From the NCBI RefSeq assembly GCF_013284035.1, contig NZ_CP054141.1, forward strand, positions 3,100,001-3,164,000: a stretch of 64,000 bases of DNA. The letters are read 5' to 3'. This stretch comes from Flavobacterium sp. M31R6. Its GTDB lineage: Bacteria > Bacteroidota > Bacteroidia > Flavobacteriales > Flavobacteriaceae. Position numbers and translations under genes: made by a program. Positions 43,678 through 52,137 of this stretch are shown in pieces. How positions within the stretch are numbered: position 1 is the first letter of the stretch; each line of letters begins with the position of its first letter. The notes below the pieces were generated by a model. The model worked only from the letters and a program-made list of their open reading frames with translations. It was not told the origin of the DNA and ran no database searches.

Positions 43678-46365
43678 TCATTTAGTGGTAAGCGCTTTCT
43701 TGGGTGGAAGAATCACAGTGCCTGTGGGATCAACGATTAATTTTCCGCATTTCGCTGGAAAAACATTTGGCAAATCAATTGTTGCAGTTCCCTGAATGGT
43801 TACCTGCACATTCGATCCAGGCGAACCATTACTCCAGTTTGTTTGTCCAGGTTTATTTCCTTCGCTCCAATTGCCGGTTCCAGTCCAGGTGGTCGAATCG
43901 ATCAGGTTTTGAAATAAGCCGTTTGTTCTAGGAGATCCTAAGTCACTTTGAGTACTATTATTGTACCCTTTCTCCCTAACTAAAGACGGAATCCAGTTGA
44001 GCACGTCGTTGTTATCATCCGTTAATGGATTGCCCACAAAAATCAACGATTGACCGGTTCTAATATCCCAACCTAAAGATGAGTCCCAATCAATACGATC
44101 AATTAGAAGACGGCTGTCGGAACGAATATGTATGTAGTCATTCGTGTTACCGAAGAAAATATCTTTAAAAGTATAGTCAACAGGTACACCACCATTAGTT
44201 ATAGGATCTGGGTTTATCCCAAGTACCAGAAAACTTTTAGCCTTAATAACTAATGTTGGATCGCTAATGGTGTGTTGTATATTGTTCACACCATCAAAAC
44301 TCTCAATCAGCCAACCATTTAAATTTATATCTGCAGCGGTTGTATTAAAAATTTCGAACCACTCACCATAAGTATCATCAACACTTCCTGGGGCTGCCAT
44401 AAATTCGGTAATAATTACATCTCCTTCTTGCGCGCTGCTTCCTGCGTTGGTGATTGCATTGGCTGTTGGTGGAGTACCATTTGTTTTAAAATTGATTAAA
44501 TCCCCCGAATTGGAATAAGAATATATAATAAAATAATAGGTAGTATTTGGTAGCAAACCAGTCCATGACGCCTCTTCAAAACCTCCATGAAAAATATTTA
44601 CACTGCCTACTCCATCACTCAAATCGGGATCTGGGGGAACCGAAGTACCATCGACAGGTGGAGTGAAAACACCGGTTGTATTCACTTGTATGTGATAGCC
44701 AAAAGGTAAATCAGGACCTAACGCATCTGTCCAAGTTGTACTAATTTCGGAGGCACTTACTGCTGTTGCTGTAAAATTTGTTGGATAATTAGTTGGTTGC
44801 GGATAAGCAACATTCGAGCTGCTAATGTGAATATCATCTACTCTCCAGGTACGGTATTCGTAGTTCGGGTTAGTGTATTTAAAGGCTAAGTAAACTCTAC
44901 CGTTAATAAAAGGGGGAAGTTCTACTAATTCTGAATAGTACCATTCTTTTTTACTTGGTGGTTTCTGAAAAGGGAGTGAAATCCATGTGTACCCTTCGGG
45001 ACTTCCTGTTCCAGGGTAATCCGTCGAGTACATTAAATCAAAAGTACCTACATCATCGAGTCCATAGTTATACCAAGTCTTAAAATCCATCACTTCGGTT
45101 AGTCCTGTACTTAAATCAAAACCGGGTAAAACAAGCCAGTCTTCTTCTGCTTCGCCGCTATTGTACCCGGAGGCTTCGGCAACTTTATCCTTTTTTTCTT
45201 TGAACCAGTACCAGCTATTTTTGGAACCCGTAACACTAATTGGGTAGCAATCACCTAGGCTACTTTCAAAGGGTTCAGTATAGGGCAAAGTAGTAGTCAC
45301 CGCATTACGCACGGCAACTGAATATTCTTTTGAAACTCCAATAGCAGCCGCATTATCACTCGCTTCAATCGCAAAAAACACTGAACTGTTATTAATAAAA
45401 GTATTTGCAGGAATAGAATATGAATATTGATTCCCCGAAGTATTGGTCATAAGCGGAGTTTCAGTATACAAACCAGTACTTGTTCCGTATTTCAGTTTCA
45501 CTGAGGAGACGGTTCCATTTACATCGCTCACATTGGCGGTAATCGTAATAGCATCACTAGTGGTCGGGTACTTAGTGTACACTACATTTTCAATCAATGG
45601 AGGCGGATTTGAAACAGTTGACACAACTACATTAATTTCATCAAGCGCTATTTCATCACGGGGTTCGGCTGTTAAGGTATTAGAATCATCAGAAGTCCAA
45701 CGCAAATAAAAAAAACCATTATTGGCAACCGCCAAATCATTAATGACTGTTCCGATATCATTTGATTCCCACTTTGGCCCACCTTTAAAAGGATCCGCAA
45801 CAAATACGGCCGGTGAACTGTAGTTAAGCACTGGTACATCTACAAAAGTGATATTATCATACGAATAGGCAAAACTAAGTTTTGTAGAATAATCGAAATC
45901 ATTAAAATCCCAGATCTTAAATGCCAAATTGATGGCATTTATATATTGCCCTGTAGTGTTTTGTATTTTTAAAGTAATGGATCCGGGAGTAAAATCATCT
46001 TGGGTTGGCTGAAAACCAAGTGTGTAATTTGTTTTATTTTTATCGGCAACATCAAAGGCATAAAAACCACCGTCAACAATCTCTCCTTCGCTAACTCCTC
46101 TGGAAAAATCACCCGTAGTATTTGTGTCGCCAAAACCAGAAGAACCCTCTGACATACCTGTGGTTGACCAGGCATTCGAATTTAATTGCCCTACAACTGG
46201 GGTAGGACTGAAACCTGTACCCTGAAAAGCGCCGTTGTTAACTCCCGCCACATTAGCATCAAAATTTATAAGGTAATTGGTTCCGCTGGCAGAAATCTGT
46301 AATTGGGCGTATGATCGAAAACCCGAAATACAGATCAGAATAATTAATAAGTATTGCTTTTTCAT
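43678..46365 (-). CDS. Secreted lamin-tail-domain protein
   Basis: 895 residues with signal peptide (cut near FRSYAQ). Residues about 25-260 form a beta-sandwich-like N-domain seen in secreted nuclease and lamin-tail proteins. Residues about 265-350 are Ig-like (VKLKYGTSTGLYTETPL). About 360-520 is a jelly-roll/MAM-like part (DDVGTFDLMYSTDYPG, WRVDDIHISSS), then a fibronectin-like part, and a lamin-tail domain at about 645-790 (GDVIITEFMAAPGSVDD, GEWFEIFNTT, INLNGWLIESFDG). The end, TWTGTGNWSEGN ... CGKLIVDPTGTVILPP, is the start of a module that normally continues, but the protein stops there without a sorting domain. First gene of the surface operon. Confidence 0.8.
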   Translation of the reverse strand: MKKQYLLIILICISGFRSYAQLQISASGTNYLINFDANVAGVNNGAFQGTGFSPTPVVGQLNSNAWSTTGMSEGSSGFGDTNTTGDFSRGVSEGEIVDGGFYAFDVADKNKTNYTLGFQPTQDDFTPGSITLKIQNTTGQYINAINLAFKIWDFNDFDYSTKLSFAYSYDNITFVDVPVLNYSSPAVFVADPFKGGPKWESNDIGTVINDLAVANNGFFYLRWTSDDSNTLTAEPRDEIALDEINVVVSTVSNPPPLIENVVYTKYPTTSDAITITANVSDVNGTVSSVKLKYGTSTGLYTETPLMTNTSGNQYSYSIPANTFINNSSVFFAIEASDNAAAIGVSKEYSVAVRNAVTTTLPYTEPFESSLGDCYPISVTGSKNSWYWFKEKKDKVAEASGYNSGEAEEDWLVLPGFDLSTGLTEVMDFKTWYNYGLDDVGTFDLMYSTDYPGTGSPEGYTWISLPFQKPPSKKEWYYSELVELPPFINGRVYLAFKYTNPNYEYRTWRVDDIHISSSNVAYPQPTNYPTNFTATAVSASEISTTWTDALGPDLPFGYHIQVNTTGVFTPPVDGTSVPPDPDLSDGVGSVNIFHGGFEEASWTGLLPNTTYYFIIYSYSNSGDLINFKTNGTPPTANAITNAGSSAQEGDVIITEFMAAPGSVDDTYGEWFEIFNTTAADINLNGWLIESFDGVNNIQHTISDPTLVIKAKSFLVLGINPDPITNGGVPVDYTFKDIFFGNTNDYIHIRSDSRLLIDRIDWDSSLGWDIRTGQSLIFVGNPLTDDNNDVLNWIPSLVREKGYNNSTQSDLGSPRTNGLFQNLIDSTTWTGTGNWSEGNKPGQTNWSNGSPGSNVQVTIQGTATIDLPNVFPAKCGKLIVDPTGTVILPPKKALTTK

Positions 46366-46521
46366 TGTGACTACAATTAAAAATAAACAAATCGGCTTCT
46401 AAAAATAAGCAATAAAAATTTTAAATAACTAACCTCTCCGAATTATTCGGTCAAATGCTTTATAAATTTAATAGTTAAAAAAAGACAAGGCACAACCTAA
46501 GTCAAAAGCATTAAAATTATT

Positions 46522-46635
46522 TTATGCATTCTTCACATGAATTAACTTCTCCAGTACGCCTTTAAGATTGGGGTACAAATTAAGATTCGTTTCATATTTT
46601 ACTAATTTAATACCGTAAGATATTTCAAAATAGTC
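46522..46635 (-). pseudogene. Possible 3' remnant of a lost gene
   Basis: A 37-codon frame without a start codon, bounded by stops, in AT-rich DNA: begins DYFEISYGIKLVKYE, then TNLNLYPNLKGVLEKLI, ends HVKNA. The mixture of Tyr, Gly, Pro and charged residues is protein-like and unlike random AT-rich DNA. The family is not recognised. Confidence 0.3.
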
Positions 46636-46790
46636 TCATGAAAATTTGATTAAAACATATACAGCTATAGTAAACCGAAGTTAGTCATTTTTTTTTGATT
46701 TTCAGCCTATTACAAACAAATAACCCTTATAAACGCTCATTTTTTATCACAATAGATTCATCTGCTTTATAAAAAATAACTTGTCTTTTA

Positions 46791-46928
46791 TTAATACTTC
46801 CGTAAAATTATTTTTACAAAATCACTAACAACTTGCCTCTCAATATCAATTATCAAAGTATCTAATAGTTATAACAAAATATTTAACATCTTGTGCAAAG
46901 GAACACCGTTTGGATTGTTTTCTCCCAT
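46791..46928 (-). pseudogene. Possible remnant of a lost gene, with internal stop
   Basis: An ATG at 46928 opens MGENNPNGVPLHKMLNILL, then TAA, then the same frame continues LLDTLIIDIERQVVSDF and ends ILRKY with TAA. The N-terminal part could be a real start with the rest decayed. Short and uncertain. Confidence 0.25.
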
Positions 46929-47224
46929 AAAACAATTGCGATATAACGCTAAAGAGAAGCAATTTTTGAGTCTTAAATAATTATATCTGATTAATGGTTT
47001 TCTTTAACTCAATCTTTTAAAATGTGATGATTTAATAAAATAAAGACAAGCACATCTGCTGCAGGCCACATTCAATTTAATTTGACTAATTTAGCCGAAG
47101 AATGATTTTTTTGATACGGATAAGTCTATTATTCAAACAGCATTTGAACCTTATTTTAAATAGCGGCAACATTTTAATTGAATACAGAAGCCAAAACAAG
47201 AAACTGTTCTTAAAACCTAAACAA

Positions 47225-48805
47225 ATGCTTGAAAATTTCCCTTTTTATCTTGGTATACTGCTCGTTATTTTATTGCTGATTATGCTTGCTAATAAAATAA
47301 AAGTAGCCTACCCTATACTATTAGTTCTGGCGGGTTTGATCATAAGTTTTATTCCTGGCATACCAGTAATAAACATTGAACCCGATCTGATATTCTTTAT
47401 TTTCCTGCCTCCGTTACTATATGAAGCTGCATGGACGGTTTCGTGGAAAGAAATGTGGCGATGGAGACGCATTATAACAAGCTTTGCTTTTGTGGTCGTT
47501 TTTGTCTCAGCGATTTCGGTAGCATTAGTTGCTAATTATGTTATTCCCGGATTTTCATTGGCATTAGGATTTGTGTTAGGCGGAATTGTTTCACCTCCGG
47601 ATGCTGTAAGTGCCGGTGCTATTTTAAAATTTGTTAAAGTCCCTAAAACCATTTCGTCTATTTTAGAAGGCGAAAGTCTGCTGAACGATGCCTCATCCTT
47701 AATTATTTTTAGATTTGCGATGATTGCTGTAGCAACCGAGCAGTTTATATTTTACAAAGCTGCGACGAGTTTTAGCTGGATGATTTTTGGTGGGGTGTCA
47801 ATTGGTTTACTGATTGGGTGGATTTTTATGAAAGCTCATAAATTCCTGCCAACTGATGTAAATGCAGACAGCGTGCTGACATTGCTAACTCCTTATATTA
47901 TCTATCTCGCAGCCGAAGAGGTTCACTGTTCTGGGGTATTGGCAGTTGTGAGTGGCGGACTGCTTTTGTCTAATAACAGACATCGTTTTCTTAACAGCAG
48001 ATCCCGCATTCGGGGAGTAAACGTCTGGGAAAGTTTTTGTTTTATACTTAATGGATTTGTTTTCATGCTGATTGGATTAGATCTGCCTCAAATTACCAAA
48101 GGACTTGAAGAAGCGAATATTAGTATTACCGTTGCAGTTGGATATGGTGTGATGATTACGGTTGTTCTGATTATCAGCCGGATTCTGTCTTCTTATGGTG
48201 CTGTAATTGTAACACTCATTGCCCGTAATTTTATCACTGTTGCTGACAGCAAAAATCCGGGTTATAAAGTGCCTTTTATACTTGGATGGACCGGAATGCG
48301 CGGTGTAGTTTCACTGGCTGCAGCTTTATCAATACCTGTTTATCTCAATAACGGCAACGGATTCCCACAGCGTAATCTCATCCTGTTTATCACTTTCATT
48401 GTTATTCTTTTGACCTTATTAATTCAAGGATTAACATTACCCTATTTTATTAAAAAAATTCTAACCGATAATGATGACGATACCTTATCCCGCAATGAAG
48501 TCTATAATAACATCCGACAGGAATTAGCTGAATTTGCAACACATTACTTAAAAACCAATTATGGTCATCAAGTAGAAAGTAATCCTCCATTACAACATCT
48601 TATTTTGAAATGGGAACAGCACAGTAATGGAATCGATGACGAATCAATTGGTGAAGATCTGAAAGTTATTTATCTGGATTTATTAAATCAGCAAAGGCAT
48701 TGGCTCATCAATAAAAATAGAGAAGATCAAAGTCTTGACGAGTCAATTATACGAAGACAAATGCATTATTTGGATATTGAAGAAGAAAAACTGCGGTATC
48801 TCTAG
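47225..48805 (+). CDS. Na+/H+ antiporter, CPA1 family
   Basis: Inner-membrane cation/proton exchanger of 526 residues with about 12 spans. The core motifs are GGIVSPPDAVSAGAI (the conserved Asp of the ion site) and ILEGESLLNDASSLIIFRF, together with GWTGMRGVVSLAAALSIP. The cytosolic C-terminal tail of about 100 residues is charged (ENNIRQELAEFA-type helices). It serves pH and sodium homeostasis. I chose the ATG at 47225 because the protein then starts directly before the first span (MLENFPFYLGILLVILLL); the longer frame from 47102 begins with an unconserved stretch. Confidence 0.87.
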   Translation: MLENFPFYLGILLVILLLIMLANKIKVAYPILLVLAGLIISFIPGIPVINIEPDLIFFIFLPPLLYEAAWTVSWKEMWRWRRIITSFAFVVVFVSAISVALVANYVIPGFSLALGFVLGGIVSPPDAVSAGAILKFVKVPKTISSILEGESLLNDASSLIIFRFAMIAVATEQFIFYKAATSFSWMIFGGVSIGLLIGWIFMKAHKFLPTDVNADSVLTLLTPYIIYLAAEEVHCSGVLAVVSGGLLLSNNRHRFLNSRSRIRGVNVWESFCFILNGFVFMLIGLDLPQITKGLEEANISITVAVGYGVMITVVLIISRILSSYGAVIVTLIARNFITVADSKNPGYKVPFILGWTGMRGVVSLAAALSIPVYLNNGNGFPQRNLILFITFIVILLTLLIQGLTLPYFIKKILTDNDDDTLSRNEVYNNIRQELAEFATHYLKTNYGHQVESNPPLQHLILKWEQHSNGIDDESIGEDLKVIYLDLLNQQRHWLINKNREDQSLDESIIRRQMHYLDIEEEKLRYL

Positions 48806-48898
48806 AAAATATTAAGTCTGCAAGGTTGAATCTCTCTAATCTGTCTGGATTAAAAATTTCGAAATTATGCAGAGGCATGATATTAGTATTTATCTGCT

Positions 48899-49510
48899 TT
48901 ATATTCCAACCTTCCTAAAAGTTAGGTTAATCCGTGGAAGCACGTCTCTTGCTGTTTTAGGTACTTGATGTTCCCAGAAACTATTTGTTTTTCCTGCCAT
49001 TAATAGGAAAGAACCATGGTGCAAAGGAATCTCAAGCGGTGGTATATGTTTTAGAAATTTATGACGCAGCCTAAATATTCGGGTTTCACCAAATGTAACC
49101 GATGCAATATTCATATCTTTATTTTCGCTGTGGGTTTTATCGCTATGCCAAGAAACCCCATCCTTTCCATTTCTGTATAAATTCAGTAAAACAGCGTTGA
49201 AGTTTATTTTGGTTTCATTTTCGACTCTGGTCTTAATAGTTCTTAATTCTTTAGGCCAATTAGATTTACCTAAATTGCTGTCACTATCATCATACCAAGC
49301 AACCATCCGCGGAGCAGTGACCATTTTATCATACATAGGCATTTCGTATTCACGCCATGGAGTATTGTTTAATAAAATGTTATAATAATTATCAGATTCT
49401 TCTTTGGTGAAAAAACTATCAATCAACATTACGTCAGCATCAGTTGCGTCAAATATTATTTTGCCGGCTGTGCCTTGTGAAAACATTTCGGTGTCGTTAA
49501 AGAGAATCAT
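48899..49510 (-). CDS. AlkB-family 2-oxoglutarate/Fe(II) dioxygenase
   Basis: DNA/RNA repair dioxygenase of 203 residues that removes alkyl groups such as 1-methyladenine and 3-methylcytosine by oxidative demethylation. The iron triad is H122 and D124 in WHSDKTH and H181 in FWEHQVP. The 2-oxoglutarate-binding Arg is R193 in LPRINLTFR, with the second conserved Arg at R199. Closest in pattern to the small ALKBH2/3-like bacterial group. It lies 33 bases after the exonuclease/GIY-YIG gene in the same direction, so both are likely on one repair transcript. Confidence 0.88.
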   Translation of the reverse strand: MILFNDTEMFSQGTAGKIIFDATDADVMLIDSFFTKEESDNYYNILLNNTPWREYEMPMYDKMVTAPRMVAWYDDSDSNLGKSNWPKELRTIKTRVENETKINFNAVLLNLYRNGKDGVSWHSDKTHSENKDMNIASVTFGETRIFRLRHKFLKHIPPLEIPLHHGSFLLMAGKTNSFWEHQVPKTARDVLPRINLTFRKVGI

Positions 49511-49543
49511 ACGTGTGCCATTTTATTTTTATGTTTCTATCAT

Positions 49544-50908
49544 TTAGAGACGTTTTACTTTTCCTGGGTATTTCTCGGCATAAGCATAAATGAGATGCAT
49601 GATGTATTGGTTGCTCCGGCAAGGCGTTAGATAATCCTTTATCTCCGACAATTCAGCAAATCCAATATCTGACGGAAAATATCCCATTCCATAAAAATGC
49701 CCATTTTCAACCCAAATACAACTGTTTTCTTCTATAGATTTTCCTTTGTCTATAATAACAAAACTTGCTCTGTTACTTAATAAAAACTCAATCGCGTTTT
49801 CGATTTTCTCGTTGTGATGGGTAACATCCGGCAAATTTGTCAAATCTTTTTTTGGAAAAAATTCTCCAACTATTGACATACCGTATTGGCAAAATCGGTA
49901 ATCAATTTTAAACTCTTGAGCAAGGTTTTGCAATACTGTTATTCCATTATATTGGCTATTGAATTCCTGAATACAGGTCTGAAATTTGGTTAGTTTTCCA
50001 ATTGCCAAATATTTATACCCATTTCGGGCTTCATATTGAAACAATCCAAATTTAGATTCAAAACGTTTTAATGCCCTGTTATAAGCAGGCCACAACTTTT
50101 TAATCTCATCACATTCCAACAACAGCGCCATCAATTCAGTAGCGCAGACCTCAAAGGAAATTCCGTAGATATCTTTCAAGAAATTCTGCCTTTGTGCATT
50201 TACGTTATGACCGCTAAAATGTGAAGCCACACGCTTTTTTAAATTAACCGCTTTTCCAACATACACAACTTTATTTAGTTGATTATAAAAATAATACACT
50301 CCTATTTTTTCAGGCAATTGCTCAAAGTCCTGAGGAGGTAAATTAGGAGGCAGGCGCTGATCCTGTGCCGTTTTCTGAATCATCTTATCCATCACTCCCT
50401 CGCTGTCCCATTCCAATAATTTAGAAAATAATATGGCAGTCGCATCTGCATCACCACCAGCACGATGCCGATTCTCTAAACTTATCTCTAATGAATTGCA
50501 AAGATTTCCTAAACTATAAGAACCTAAACCCGGTTTAATTTTTCTTGCAGCACGAACGGTACATAATTTTCTGGCTGACCATTTAAACCCTGACTTTTCC
50601 AATTGATGCCGAACGAAAGAATAATCGAAATTGACATTATGTGCCACAAAAATTCGATCGGTGAGCATCTCCAAAACTTTTTCGGAAATATCATCAAAGA
50701 TGGGAGCATTACGCACCATATCGTTATCAATTCCGGTAAGCACAAAAATGGCAAGCGGTATTTCCTGTTGCGGATTGACAAGTGTTTCCCAACGGTCAAT
50801 AACCTTAGTCCCGTCATGAATAGCAATCGCTATTTCTGTAATACGGCTCCCTCTGGCATTGCCTCCTGTTGTTTCTATATCCACTATGGCATATTCCTGC
50901 TTTTTCAT
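49544..50908 (-). CDS. DEDDh exonuclease fused to GIY-YIG nuclease domain (UvrC/Cho-like)
   Basis: 454 residues. The N-terminal DnaQ/PolC-type exonuclease starts AIVDIETTGG (D10, E12), has VAHNVNFDYSFV and ends with HRAGGDADAT, completing DEDDh. From about residue 200 a GIY-YIG domain follows: GVYYFYNQLNKVVYVGKA then NLKKRVASHF, as in UvrC and Cho. The C-terminus has no recognised UvrC RNase-H domain. The architecture is known in Bacteroidota and Actinobacteria and implies repair or processing of damaged DNA. I used the ATG at 50908; the frame extends 17 codons further into the divergent promoter region. First gene before alkB-like, divergent from the XRE-S24 gene. Confidence 0.87.
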   Translation of the reverse strand: MKKQEYAIVDIETTGGNARGSRITEIAIAIHDGTKVIDRWETLVNPQQEIPLAIFVLTGIDNDMVRNAPIFDDISEKVLEMLTDRIFVAHNVNFDYSFVRHQLEKSGFKWSARKLCTVRAARKIKPGLGSYSLGNLCNSLEISLENRHRAGGDADATAILFSKLLEWDSEGVMDKMIQKTAQDQRLPPNLPPQDFEQLPEKIGVYYFYNQLNKVVYVGKAVNLKKRVASHFSGHNVNAQRQNFLKDIYGISFEVCATELMALLLECDEIKKLWPAYNRALKRFESKFGLFQYEARNGYKYLAIGKLTKFQTCIQEFNSQYNGITVLQNLAQEFKIDYRFCQYGMSIVGEFFPKKDLTNLPDVTHHNEKIENAIEFLLSNRASFVIIDKGKSIEENSCIWVENGHFYGMGYFPSDIGFAELSEIKDYLTPCRSNQYIMHLIYAYAEKYPGKVKRL

Positions 50909-50982
50909 AAAGTATCTAACGTGAATATTATTCTTGTTCTTGTAACTGCTTTGATCCAAAATTATTTAGCAAAATTAGGACG

Positions 50983-51019
50983 TTAAATCACTATGTTGCT
51001 TATATTTGTAGTGACTTAA
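50983..51019. promoter_or_regulatory. Inverted repeat around the promoter of the XRE-S24 gene (candidate operator)
   Basis: TTAAATCACTA (50983-50993) and TAGTGACTTAA (51009-51019) are inverted with one mismatch in 11, separated by 15 bases. The spacer contains TATATTTG at 51001-51008, a perfect TAnnTTTG -7 box, 25 bases before the ATG at 51034. A dimeric repressor bound here would block the promoter. The divergent repair genes share the same 125-base region; two CAAAATTA words (50957-50964, 50970-50977) are possible minus-strand -7 boxes for them. Confidence 0.6.
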
Positions 51020-51033
51020 AATCCCTTTAACGT

Positions 51034-51798
51034 ATGTTGTATATTTCTGACAATCTAAAATGGCTGAGAAGCAAGCGAAATTTGTCTCAACAAGAAGTGG
51101 CAAACGGAATGTCTCTGCCACTTGACCGCTACAAGAAATATGAATACGGAAAAAACACGCCGCCTGCAGAAACGCTGTTGATTATTTCACGGTATTATCA
51201 TATCAGCATCGATTTGCTTTTAACAGTTGATCTTCGTAAAATATCCATTGATAATTTAATGCAATTGGAAGACAACCGAATTGTTTTGCCCATAACCGTC
51301 GATCAAGACGGCAACAACCTCATTGAAATTATTCCGCACAAAGCACAAGCTGGTTATCTTAGTGGTTATGCTGATGCCGAATACATAGAAAACCTGCAGC
51401 AGATAGCACTTCCGTTTTTAGGTTCAGGCAAAATGAGAGCTTTCCCTATTAATGGCGATTCTATGCCGCCACACACCAATAAATCCTTTGTGGTCGGAAA
51501 ATATGTGGACAATCTGGGGGAAATAAAACAGAACAAAACCTATATATTCATTACCTCCAGAGAGGGGATTACCTATAAACGGCTCGGGAATAAAAACGAT
51601 GATTCGGTAACTGTCGTTTCAGATAATATTATTTACAGCCCATACGAAATCAAACTCTCTGATATTTTGGAAATTTGGGAATATGTATGCCATATTGGAA
51701 GAGATGACGCTAAACTCCTAACCACAGAATCCGATTCAGTAAAAGAAATGTTTCTAGAACTGAAAAGAGATATCCATGAAATAAAACTAAAAAAATAA
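51034..51798 (+). CDS. XRE-family repressor with S24 (LexA-like) autopeptidase domain
   Basis: 254 residues. The N-terminal HTH is LRSKRNLSQQEVANGMSL, with the recognition helix before YKKYEYGKNTPP. The C-terminal S24 domain has an Ala-Gly cleavage site in KAQAGYL (A106-G107), the nucleophile in NGDSMPP (S143) and the general base Lys in ITYKRL (K182). The 39-residue Ser-Lys spacing is close to LexA (37). RecA-stimulated self-cleavage is the expected switch. It is divergent from the exonuclease-alkB pair and has an inverted repeat over its promoter, so it is probably a local SOS-type regulator. No phage genes are nearby. Confidence 0.85.
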   Translation: MLYISDNLKWLRSKRNLSQQEVANGMSLPLDRYKKYEYGKNTPPAETLLIISRYYHISIDLLLTVDLRKISIDNLMQLEDNRIVLPITVDQDGNNLIEIIPHKAQAGYLSGYADAEYIENLQQIALPFLGSGKMRAFPINGDSMPPHTNKSFVVGKYVDNLGEIKQNKTYIFITSREGITYKRLGNKNDDSVTVVSDNIIYSPYEIKLSDILEIWEYVCHIGRDDAKLLTTESDSVKEMFLELKRDIHEIKLKK

Positions 51799-51980
51799 AC
51801 CTCTTTCTAGATATTTTTTTAGCTAATGACTATTAAAACCCAGCATAAAAAAGAAGTAAAGTAGCAATTTTTACATATAATTTAAGTTTACAAAAACAGG
51901 AAGTATGGTTTTCACATCTGAACAACAATTATATACATATATCTAGCTGTTCTTAATAAAACTTAGTAGTAAAGATAATC

Positions 51981-52129
51981 ATAAAAAAAGTAATTACTCT
52001 ATTGACGATTGGTCTGTCCTTATTCTAGCATCTTGTTCAAAAGAAGATGACCCCATAGATAACTCATTTGCAGTAAATCCTATTACAAATAAAGTGATTA
52101 ATTCCAAAAACTCAATGCTACGGAAGTAA
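51981..52129 (+). pseudogene. Broken lipoprotein gene
   Basis: A lipoprotein signal sequence is visible in two frames. First frame from 51981: codons ATA AAA AAA (lost ATG) then VITLLTIGLSLF and TAG. Second frame from about 52016: VLILASCSKEDDPIDNSFAV continuing to a TAA at 52127-52129. Joined, they give an ordinary Bacteroidota lipoprotein start (lipobox LASC followed by SKEDD). So the start codon is mutated, there is a frameshift near 52016-52026, and the gene stops early. Confidence 0.55.
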
Positions 52130-52137
52130 TAACGAAC

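Larger units (their letters stand above)
46366..47224. other. Long intergenic region with degraded coding traces
   Basis: 859 bases between divergent genes. It must contain the promoters of the surface operon (-) and the antiporter (+), but no clean TTTG-N19-TAnnTTTG pair was found. Two minus-strand stretches, 46522-46635 and 46791-46928, look like remnants of genes. An in-frame extension of the antiporter to 47102 exists, but it adds 41 unconserved residues. Confidence 0.4.

Noticed and set aside
47102-47224. N-terminal extension of the CPA1 antiporter by 41 residues
   Set aside because: The extension is unconserved in character and places a polar basic stretch before the first span; the ATG at 47225 gives a normal family N-terminus.
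51034-51798. XRE-S24 repressor as evidence of a prophage
   Set aside because: No integrase, structural or lysis genes lie within the window; the neighbours are repair genes, so a LexA-like chromosomal regulator fits better.
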